From Rhizobiaceae bacterium (GTDB lineage: Bacteria; Pseudomonadota; Alphaproteobacteria; Rhizobiales; Rhizobiaceae): DNA of 11,681 nucleotides. The stretch lies in NCBI GenBank assembly GCA_028865845.1, contig JAGWJK010000050.1, positions 1-11,681 of the forward strand, written 5' to 3'. Under the pieces are notes generated by a model, which worked only from the letters and a program-made list of their open reading frames with translations, did no database searches and was not told the DNA's origin. A program made the translations under genes and the position numbers. Below are positions 6,194 to 11,681 of the stretch, in pieces. Position 1 is the first letter of the stretch. Each line of letters begins with the position of its first letter.

Positions 6194-8245
6194 ATGCCCG
6201 CCACGACCAACAAACCGCTTCGCTACCGTCAGATCCATCTCGACTTCCACACATCCGAACATATCGACGGCATCGGCGCCAATTTCGATCCGGACGATTT
6301 CGTCGCCACGCTGAAGAAGGCGCACGTGGATTCGATCACCATTTTCGCGAAGTGCCACCATGGCTGGTCCTATTATCCGACAAAGGTCGGCAAGCCGCAT
6401 CCGCACCTGGCGCGGCCAGACCTGATGGGCGACATGGTCAAGGCGCTTTCGGCCGCCGATATCGAAAGCCCGATCTATATTTCAGTGCAGTGGGATGAAC
6501 TGTCGGCACGCGAGCATCCGGAATGGCGCGCGATGACGGCATCGAACCGCTATCACCACGCCTTGCCGAACGATCCCTCCGCCGGCAAGCAGTTGAGCCC
6601 TGCCTGGCACACGCTCTGCCTCAACCATGAGGGCTTGCGCAAATACATCCTCGACCAGGCCCGCGAAGTGGCTCAGCAATATCCGACGCAGGGCCTGTTC
6701 TTCGACATCATCCTCACACCCGATTGCGTCTGTGCGGCCTGCGTCGAGCGCATGCAGTGCAACGGCCTCGATCCGGAAAATCCCGCGGACCGCCTGAAAA
6801 ACGACGAGGCCGTCAACGAGCAGTTCCGCCGCGAGACCAGCGACGCGCTGTTTGCCGAATTCCCCGGCCTGCGCGTCTTCTACAATTGCGGCCACATTCA
6901 CAAGCAGGGTCCCGAGCGCTTCTCCACCTACTCGCATCTGGAGCTGGAAAGCCTGCCGACCGGCGGCTGGGGCTACGATCATTTTCCCTCAAGCGCCCGC
7001 TATGCTGCAACGCTCGGCATGGATTTCCTGGCTCACACCGGCAAGTTTCATACATCCTGGGGCGAATTCGGGGGCTTCAAGCATCCCGATGCGCTGGAAT
7101 ATGAATGCGCCCAGATGGTGGCGCTGGGTTCGAAATGCCTGGTCGGGGACCAGCTTCATCCCAACGGTGCGATCAACCCGGACACCTATAAATCCATCGG
7201 GCCGGCCTATGCCCGCGTCGAGAAGCTCGAGCCTTCTCTGGACGGCGCAAAGCAGATTTCCGAGATCGCCATCCTCTCGGCCGAGCACATGTCTCCGGCA
7301 GGCGCACGCAACCATCCGAGCGATGACGGCGCGGCGCAGATGCTGCAGGAGCTGAAGCGTCCCTTCGACGTCATCGATCTCTCCGCACGTTTCGAAAACT
7401 ATCGCCTGCTGATCCTGCCCGACGAGATTCCGGTCGACGATGTCCTTGCCGCGCGGCTGAAGACCTATCTGGCTAGCGGCGGCAAGCTGATCGCCTCCTG
7501 GCATTCCGGCATCGGAGAAAACGGCGCCTTCGCGATCGACATGGGCATCAGCCGCGGCAGCACGCCGGTGGCGTTCAAGCCGAGCTACGTCAAGGCCGGC
7601 AAGGCGCTTGATCCCGACATGCCGGAGAGCGCCTTCGTCTTCTATGACGAGGCGGAAACCGTAAAGGCTAGCGAAGCCAATGTACTTGCGGAAATTCACG
7701 CATCCTATTTCAATCGCTCCTACAAGCATTATTGCTCGCACCAGCACGCACCGGACGATCCCGCAGCAGCAGCGCTCGGTGCGGCGGTGACCGAACATAA
7801 CGGCGCCGCCTACATCGCCTATCCGATCTTCCGGCTTTACCGGGCCATGGGCCAGCCGCTCTACAAATATGTCGTTCGCGGCCTGCTCGATCGCCTGGTG
7901 CCAAACCCCGCCATGGTCACAGATCTGCCGTCCTCCGGTCGCGCCACCTTGACCCGCCAGGTCGATCAACATCGCCATATCCTGCATCTGCTTTACGGCC
8001 CGCCGCAGATCCGCGGAAAGGACGTACGTGCCGATGATGGCTCGACGCGCATGATGGAAATGATCGAGGACATCCCGGCGATCGGGCCGGTCACGGCGAA
8101 ATTGCGCCTGCCGTCGCAGCCGAGCCGCGTCTACGACGCCATGACGGGCGAGGATGTGGCCTGGAACGACAACGGCGACGGCACGATCGCGGTCTCCGTG
8201 CCGCGTCTGCATATTCACAGTGCGGTGGTCTTCGAGGGGACCTGA
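6194..8245 (+). CDS. GHL6-like glycoside hydrolase (alpha-amylase/fucosidase-like barrel with trimerisation-type domain)
   Basis: 683 residues, no signal peptide, so cytoplasmic. The N-terminal part (about 8-370) looks like a TIM barrel: RYRQIHLDFHTSEHI, then FVATLKKAHVDSITIFAKCHHGW, as in the 'hypothetical glycosyl hydrolase 6' family and relatives of GH29/GH42. Candidate catalytic acids are Asp171 in GLFFDIIL and Glu291 in SWGEFGGFK (inference from position at strand ends). A Cys-x-Cys-x2-Cys cluster (Cys178, 180, 183) follows the first. The middle part (about 380-560; RLLILPDEIPV at 404 on, then YLASGGKLIASWHSG) resembles the GATase-like domain of GH42 beta-galactosidases; the end (about 590-683) looks like a beta domain. 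The start at 6194 has AAGGA seven bases upstream and sits two bases after the permease stop; an in-frame extension to 6074 would overlap the permease. The substrate is unknown. General databases often call such proteins alpha-amylase family or alpha-L-fucosidase, which should not be taken literally. Confidence 0.82.
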   Translation: MPATTNKPLRYRQIHLDFHTSEHIDGIGANFDPDDFVATLKKAHVDSITIFAKCHHGWSYYPTKVGKPHPHLARPDLMGDMVKALSAADIESPIYISVQWDELSAREHPEWRAMTASNRYHHALPNDPSAGKQLSPAWHTLCLNHEGLRKYILDQAREVAQQYPTQGLFFDIILTPDCVCAACVERMQCNGLDPENPADRLKNDEAVNEQFRRETSDALFAEFPGLRVFYNCGHIHKQGPERFSTYSHLELESLPTGGWGYDHFPSSARYAATLGMDFLAHTGKFHTSWGEFGGFKHPDALEYECAQMVALGSKCLVGDQLHPNGAINPDTYKSIGPAYARVEKLEPSLDGAKQISEIAILSAEHMSPAGARNHPSDDGAAQMLQELKRPFDVIDLSARFENYRLLILPDEIPVDDVLAARLKTYLASGGKLIASWHSGIGENGAFAIDMGISRGSTPVAFKPSYVKAGKALDPDMPESAFVFYDEAETVKASEANVLAEIHASYFNRSYKHYCSHQHAPDDPAAAALGAAVTEHNGAAYIAYPIFRLYRAMGQPLYKYVVRGLLDRLVPNPAMVTDLPSSGRATLTRQVDQHRHILHLLYGPPQIRGKDVRADDGSTRMMEMIEDIPAIGPVTAKLRLPSQPSRVYDAMTGEDVAWNDNGDGTIAVSVPRLHIHSAVVFEGT

Positions 8246-8283
8246 TGCTCGGGCGCCTCATGAAACCGGCGCGTTTTTCACCT

Positions 8284-8308
8284 GCGGCCCGCAGATATGG
8301 CGGGCCGC
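8284..8308 (+). terminator. GC-rich hairpin after the hydrolase gene
   Basis: GCGGCCCGC (8284-8292), seven-base loop, GCGGGCCGC (8300-8308): a perfect nine-pair stem in the 140-base gap before the regulator gene. No T-run follows, so it is not a standard intrinsic terminator; it may protect the upstream message or reduce read-through to the regulator and ATPase genes. Confidence 0.45.
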
Positions 8309-8385
8309 GGGGGACTGAGCTATACGACGGGCAAACGCCTTCGGGCGGACGTTTCTTCCTTAGCCGGCTTGGGAGCCAGTTTCAT

Positions 8386-9423
8386 ATGCCTCAGACAACG
8401 GACCGAACGATCGGCAGACGGCGCAACGCGACTATCATCGATGTCGCGAAAGCCGCCAACGTCGCCGTCGGCACGGTCTCACGCTATCTGAACGGCGAGA
8501 CCATCCGGCGTTCCAACCGCGAGCAGATCGAGACCGCAATCCAGGATCTCGGCTACCGGCGCAACGCCGCCGCCGCCTCGATCCGCACCGATCTTACCCA
8601 CATGATCGGTTTCCTGGTGCCGACCTTCGACGAATTCCACGCACGCATGCTGGAGCATCTAGCTCGCTCCGTCCGGCAGACGGGCAGAGCGCTGCTCACC
8701 TATTGCCATGGCGGCGATCCGCGCATCGTCGCTGAAGCGCTTGATTTCTTCGCCGCGCAACGCGTCGACGCTCTGGTGATGGACGGAACGGCAGAAGTCT
8801 ATAATCGCGTCGACGACCTCATCACTCACGATGTGCCGATCGTCTTTTACAACAACGACGTCAAGGGCCTCGCCGCTGACCGGGTCATGGTGGAAAACCA
8901 GAAGGCGAGCTATCGCCTCGTCAAGCACCTGATCGATCTCGGCCATGAGCGCATCGGCATGCTGACGGGCAACCCCGCCAATTCGTCCGCCCTCGAACGC
9001 CTGGCCGGTTATGAACAAGCCCTTGCCGAACATGGCCTCAAGACCGATCCCGCGCTGACCGTGCGCGGCAACTGGGTCTATGACGGCGGTTATCAGGCAA
9101 CCAAGCGGTTGATGCAGACGGACGCGCCGCCGACCGCGATCTTTGCCGCCAACTACAACATGGCAATGGGCGCACTCGGGTGGTTCAAAGAAAACGGCCT
9201 GCGGGTTCCGGATGATATTTCCCTGGTGAGCTTCGACGACGTCGAGATCTTTCGCCTGCTCGACGCCGGCATCACCGCCGTGGCGCAGCCGGTCTCAAAG
9301 ATCGCCGACACGATCACCGATATTCTGGTGGAGCGGCTGGCCGACCCCTCGGGAAGCCACACCCGCACCACGTTTCTCGAATGCGACATTATCCTGCGAG
9401 GGTCGACACGGCGATTGACATAG
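8386..9423 (+). CDS. LacI-family transcriptional regulator
   Basis: 345 residues, the normal length. A helix-turn-helix at 16-37 ([21 protein letters not shown]), hinge region at about 57-68 ([12 protein letters not shown]) and a periplasmic-binding-protein-like sensor domain starting at MIGFLVP. Conserved sensor features: [44 protein letters not shown] and DISLVSFDD. The hinge position usually held by Leu, which wedges into the operator CpG, appears to be Ile66. The ATG at 8386 has GGGAG ten bases before it and places the helix-turn-helix at the usual distance; the in-frame ATG at 8245 would add 47 residues rich in Arg and Gly, unlike the family. Most likely it represses the operon and is released by a sugar ligand; candidate sites lie at 2979-3044. 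It is transcribed inside the operon it probably controls. Confidence 0.93.
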   Translation: MPQTTDRTIGRRRNATIIDVAKAANVAVGTVSRYLNGETIRRSNREQIETAIQDLGYRRNAAAASIRTDLTHMIGFLVPTFDEFHARMLEHLARSVRQTGRALLTYCHGGDPRIVAEALDFFAAQRVDALVMDGTAEVYNRVDDLITHDVPIVFYNNDVKGLAADRVMVENQKASYRLVKHLIDLGHERIGMLTGNPANSSALERLAGYEQALAEHGLKTDPALTVRGNWVYDGGYQATKRLMQTDAPPTAIFAANYNMAMGALGWFKENGLRVPDDISLVSFDDVEIFRLLDAGITAVAQPVSKIADTITDILVERLADPSGSHTRTTFLECDIILRGSTRRLT

Positions 9424-9443
9424 CCGGCCTCGATCCTGGCCGG
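9424..9443 (+). other. Small hairpin between regulator and ATPase genes
   Basis: CCGGCC (9424-9429), eight-base loop, GGCCGG (9438-9443), starting right after the regulator stop and ending ten bases before the ATPase ribosome binding site. Possible message-stability or translation-spacing element; it could also be chance in GC-rich DNA. Confidence 0.3.
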
Positions 9444-9452
9444 GAGGAGAAT

Positions 9453-9460
9453 AGGGAGGA
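9453..9460 (+). promoter_or_regulatory. Ribosome binding site of the ATPase gene (AGGGAGGA)
   Basis: Strong Shine-Dalgarno match four bases before the ATG at 9465. It favours this start over an in-frame ATG at 9381 that lies inside the regulator gene. Confidence 0.75.
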
Positions 9461-9464
9461 AATC

Positions 9465-10538
9465 ATGGCCAGTCTAGAATTGCAGAACATCGACAAATCC
9501 TATGGCGCATTGCGCGTCATTGAAGGCCTGAACCTCGCCGTGGACGATGGCTCCTTTACAGTCTTCGTTGGACCTTCAGGCTGTGGGAAATCGACGCTGC
9601 TGCGCATGATCGCCGGCCTTGAGGAAATCACCGGCGGCGATCTGCTGATCGACGGGCGGCAGATGAACAACGCCGATCCGATCCAGCGCGGCATCGCCAT
9701 GGTGTTCCAGAACTATGCGCTCTATCCGCACATGACGGTCGAGCAGAACATTGGATTTTCGCTGCGCATGGCTGGCGTGTCCAAGGCCGAGATCAGCCGC
9801 AGCGTTGCTGCCGCTGCCGCGACGCTGCAGATCGAGCCGCTGTTGAAGCGCAAGCCTGCCCAGCTTTCCGGCGGCCAACGTCAACGTGTCGCCATCGGTC
9901 GTGCCATCGTGCGCGATCCCGCCGTCTTCCTGTTCGACGAGCCGCTTTCCAATCTCGATGCCGAATTGCGCGTTTCGATGCGCGTCGAGATCGCCAAGCT
10001 GCACCGGAAGATCGGCGCGACGATGATCTATGTCACCCATGACCAGACCGAAGCAATGACGCTCGCCGACAAGATCGTGGTCATGCGCAGCGGCCAGATC
10101 GAACAAGCAGGCACGCCGGATACGCTCTATCGCGACCCGGACAATCTCTTCGTTGCCGGCTTCATCGGCTCGCCGCGGATGAACTTCCTCGACGGAACGC
10201 TTGGGCCTGACGGCGTGGTGACGCTCTCCGCCGGCGGCTCGTTCAACTGCAACATCCATGTTCCCGTCCAGGGCGTAAAAGTCGGCATCCGACCGGAACA
10301 TTTCGTCGAGGCAGGCCGGGCGGATGGCGCGATTACCATGCGTGTCGACGTCATCGAGAACCTCGGCGGAACGCGCTATCTCTACGGCACGCTGACATCT
10401 GGCGAGAGCGTCATCGTCGAAGATCGTTCGGAGGAGGGCATCCGCCACGCGGAAACCATCACGATCGGCTTTTCAGCCAAGAAGGCGCTGCTGTTTGGCG
10501 CTGACGGCAAACGCATCCGGCCTCAGACCCGGCATTAG
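9465..10538 (+). CDS. Sugar ABC transporter ATP-binding protein, MalK/UgpC/MsmX type
   Basis: 357 residues. Energises the importer by ATP hydrolysis on the cytoplasmic side. All catalytic motifs are present: Walker [10 protein letters not shown] (36-44), Q-loop [13 protein letters not shown], signature [14 protein letters not shown] (134-147), Walker B VFLFDEP with Glu159, D-loop SNLDAELR and the switch His192 in THDQ. A C-terminal regulatory OB/TOBE region follows from about 235 (MNFLDGTL... VGIRPEHF at 273-280), typical of the carbohydrate uptake CUT1 group. It lies last in the operon, separated from the permeases by the hydrolase and regulator. Some ATPases of this class serve several importers. 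In the sensor-like C-terminal region nothing shows binding of a specific regulator. Confidence 0.95.
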   Translation: MASLELQNIDKSYGALRVIEGLNLAVDDGSFTVFVGPSGCGKSTLLRMIAGLEEITGGDLLIDGRQMNNADPIQRGIAMVFQNYALYPHMTVEQNIGFSLRMAGVSKAEISRSVAAAAATLQIEPLLKRKPAQLSGGQRQRVAIGRAIVRDPAVFLFDEPLSNLDAELRVSMRVEIAKLHRKIGATMIYVTHDQTEAMTLADKIVVMRSGQIEQAGTPDTLYRDPDNLFVAGFIGSPRMNFLDGTLGPDGVVTLSAGGSFNCNIHVPVQGVKVGIRPEHFVEAGRADGAITMRVDVIENLGGTRYLYGTLTSGESVIVEDRSEEGIRHAETITIGFSAKKALLFGADGKRIRPQTRH

Positions 10539-10586
10539 TCGGGACAAGCTTACGACGAAATGCCCTAACGGCTGCGTTCCCCGCGT

Positions 10587-11114
10587 CTAAAGCGTGGCCG
10601 CCGACCTTGCTGCCTGTTCGTAATAGCCGGACAAGGCGCGCAGATGGGAGGCGATGTCGGAAAGATCGTTCTGGGAGAGGCCGGAGACCTTGGTGGCTTC
10701 GACGAGCAGCCGCTCGCGGATTTCCGAATAGCGCGTCAGCGCCTCCAGCCCCTTCTCGGTCGTCTCGATCATCTTCTCCTTGCCAGCCTTGCCTGTTTTC
10801 ACAAGACCGGCAGCTTCGAGCTTTTTCACCGCATAATTGGCGACATGGGTGTCTTCGATATCAAGGACGAGGCATAGATCGGAGAGTGTCTTCGGCCGTC
10901 CCCTGTGGCGCACGGAATGGATGATCAGGATTTCGATCGGCGAGAGGCTGGGTACGCCCGCCGCTGCCATGCAGCGCACCATCCAACGGTTGAAGGCGTG
11001 GGAAAAGAGGATCAAACCGTATTCAAGCTCGGAAAGGGCAGGCGAACTGCCGACTGCGAGGTGCGCGGACGACACGATCAGTTCGCGCGGTTTCTTGTCC
11101 TTTGGCTTATCCAA
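10587..11114 (-). CDS. MarR-type winged-helix transcriptional regulator
   Basis: 175 residues. The central part (about 59-115) is a winged helix: LSPIEILIIHSVRHRG, then KTLSDLCLVLDIEDTHVANYAVKKLEAAGLV as helix-turn-helix and a wing with KTGKAGKEKMIETTEKG. Flanking helices should form the dimer interface. The start codon is TTG: GAGAGGG lies just upstream, an in-frame TGA four codons before the TTG closes the frame, and the next in-frame Met is only at residue 45, within the conserved domain. It lies about 135 bases downstream of a hydantoinase B gene on the same strand, and such winged-helix proteins are commonly found beside hydantoinase/oxoprolinase genes in rhizobia (family knowledge), so control of those genes is likely. 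It is convergent with the ATPase gene, 48 bases apart, with no evident terminator between them. Confidence 0.88.
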   Translation of the reverse strand: MDKPKDKKPRELIVSSAHLAVGSSPALSELEYGLILFSHAFNRWMVRCMAAAGVPSLSPIEILIIHSVRHRGRPKTLSDLCLVLDIEDTHVANYAVKKLEAAGLVKTGKAGKEKMIETTEKGLEALTRYSEIRERLLVEATKVSGLSQNDLSDIASHLRALSGYYEQAARSAATL

Positions 11115-11149
11115 TGAGCCCTCTCACGCTAGCCCTTCAGGGTGATGGC

Positions 11150-11177
11150 AGGTTATCGAACAGCGACATTTTGTCAA
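11150..11177 (-). promoter_or_regulatory. Candidate promoter of the MarR-type gene
   Basis: On the minus strand a perfect -35 TTGACA (11177-11172), 16 bases, then TAACCT (11155-11150), a weak -10. It lies about 35-60 bases before the TTG start. The -35 overlaps one arm of the inverted repeat at 11173-11206. Confidence 0.4.
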
Positions 11178-11206
11178 CAAATTATCGCTAAGATTCAATT
11201 GTTAAC
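11173..11206. promoter_or_regulatory. Spaced inverted repeat GTCAACAA / TTGTTAAC, candidate autoregulatory site
   Basis: GTCAACAA (11173-11180) and TTGTTAAC (11199-11206) are inverted copies with one mismatch, 18 bases apart, in an AT-rich patch just upstream of the MarR-type gene. GTTAAC itself is a palindrome. MarR proteins commonly bind such AT-rich repeats over their own promoter, and one arm covers the -35. Inference, not proof. Confidence 0.4.
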
Positions 11207-11207
11207 T

Positions 11208-11241
11208 TTTGGTCCGCCGGAGGCGGTTCCGGCGGACCAAA
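11208..11241 (-). terminator. Strong hairpin after the hydantoinase B gene
   Basis: A perfect 13-pair stem (TTTGGTCCGCCGG, 11208-11220, with CCGGCGGACCAAA, 11229-11241) around an eight-base loop, starting nine bases after the gene's stop. In the transcript direction no T-run follows, so it is terminator-like rather than a textbook intrinsic terminator. It separates the hydantoinase message from the MarR-type promoter. Confidence 0.6.
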
Positions 11242-11249
11242 GGCGTCTT

Positions 11250-11681
11250 TCAGTCCTCTTTCTTCCCGTATCCGCCGCCGGTCGGCGTGACGACGGTAAA
11301 GGCCTCCCCGGCATCGAGCACCGTATGGGCGGCACCGATGAGTTCGTCGATACGACCGTCATTGCGCCTGATATAGTTGCGGCCTGTCTGTCCAGGCTCG
11401 CCGCCGTTGACGCCGAACGGTGCGACGCGGCGGTGCCCGGAGAGAACGGCAAATTCGAGCTTTTCGCGGGTGCGGATCGTCCGCTGCGTGCCGTTGCCGG
11501 CGTTCCATTTGCCGCGCCCCCCGGAATTCGGGCGAATGTGGAAATCCTCCAGCACGACGGGGAACCGCGTTTCGAGGATTTCGGGATCGGTCAGCCGCGA
11601 ATTGGTCATGTGCGTGTGCACGGCCGATTGTCCGTCGAAGGCGCGCCCCGCGCCGGAGCCGCCGCAGATCGTCTCGTAATA
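11250..11681 (-). CDS. Hydantoinase B/oxoprolinase-family protein, C-terminal part (partial at window end)
   Basis: The last 143 residues of a protein normally about 520-600 long; the frame is open through the window end, so the start lies outside. Seen: YYETICGGSGAGRAFDGQSAVHTHMTNSRLTDPEILE, cut here into its parts as the family block YYET..GG.GAG, then HTHMTNSRLTDPEILE, followed by RPNSGGRGKWNAGNGTQR and a Gly-rich end GGGYGKKED. The family covers the B subunits of ATP-dependent N-methylhydantoinases, 5-oxoprolinases and acetone carboxylase-like enzymes, which open cyclic amide or related bonds together with a HyuA-type subunit, expected just upstream outside the window. The exact substrate cannot be told from this end. 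The GTG at 11621 and following ATG are internal codons. Confidence 0.92.
   Translation of the reverse strand, partial: YYETICGGSGAGRAFDGQSAVHTHMTNSRLTDPEILETRFPVVLEDFHIRPNSGGRGKWNAGNGTQRTIRTREKLEFAVLSGHRRVAPFGVNGGEPGQTGRNYIRRNDGRIDELIGAAHTVLDAGEAFTVVTPTGGGYGKKED

Noticed and set aside
6989..8218. Long minus-strand open frame (over 400 codons) opposite the hydrolase gene
   Set aside because: It is rich in Arg, His, Asp and Gly without domain signature, the typical antisense shadow of a high-GC gene; the plus-strand protein has clear family motifs.
8245..8385. Earlier ATG start for the LacI regulator
   Set aside because: It would place 47 unrelated residues and a GC hairpin in front of the helix-turn-helix; the ATG at 8386 has its own ribosome binding site.
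9576..10448. Minus-strand open frame opposite the ATPase gene
   Set aside because: Antisense shadow; the sense strand carries all ABC ATPase motifs.
1..11681. CRISPR array, tRNA/rRNA genes, insertion sequences or phage genes
   Set aside because: No regularly spaced direct repeats, cloverleaf-like stretch, transposase or integrase motif was found on reading both strands.

Overview
The window reads as chromosome or large-replicon DNA of an alphaproteobacterium, most likely a Rhizobium/Agrobacterium-type member of the Rhizobiales. The basis is high GC, strongly GC-rich third codon positions, many ABC uptake genes beside their own regulators, and tightly packed genes with ATGA/TGATG stop-start overlaps. 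This is inference from style and protein families; no marker gene is present.

Layout. (1) Positions 2-898 (+) hold the C-terminal part of an inner-membrane ABC permease of the iron(III)/2-aminoethylphosphonate type, cut by the window start. (2) Facing it on the minus strand is a coupled pair: a zinc-dependent aspartoacylase/succinylglutamate desuccinylase-like hydrolase (2622-1693) and a family 3 solute-binding protein without a visible signal peptide (1693-908). (3) A gene-poor, AT-richer stretch of about 460 bases (2623-3085) holds several perfect palindromes, a likely promoter for the rightward operon, and a possible small minus-strand gene or gene remnant. (4) Positions 3086-10538 (+) form one apparent operon: periplasmic sugar-binding protein with a Tat-like signal, two MalF/MalG-type permeases, a cytoplasmic GHL6-like glycoside hydrolase of 683 residues, a LacI-family repressor and a MalK/UgpC-type ATPase. 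(5) Facing it on the minus strand are a MarR-type regulator with a TTG start (11114-10587) and, upstream of that, the C-terminal end of a hydantoinase B/oxoprolinase subunit cut by the window end (11681-11250).

How the genes work together. The central operon looks like a self-contained carbohydrate uptake and use module. The binding protein captures a ligand in the periplasm, the two permeases and the ATPase import it, the hydrolase (no signal peptide) acts on it in the cytoplasm, and the LacI protein probably senses the ligand or a product and controls the promoter near 2947-2975. The substrate cannot be read from the sequence; the hydrolase belongs to a poorly characterised family, which makes this locus the best candidate for an undescribed pathway. 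The flanking pairs (deacylase plus binding protein; hydantoinase plus MarR regulator) look like separate nitrogen/amide-metabolism modules.

No rRNA, tRNA, CRISPR array, insertion sequence or phage gene was recognised.
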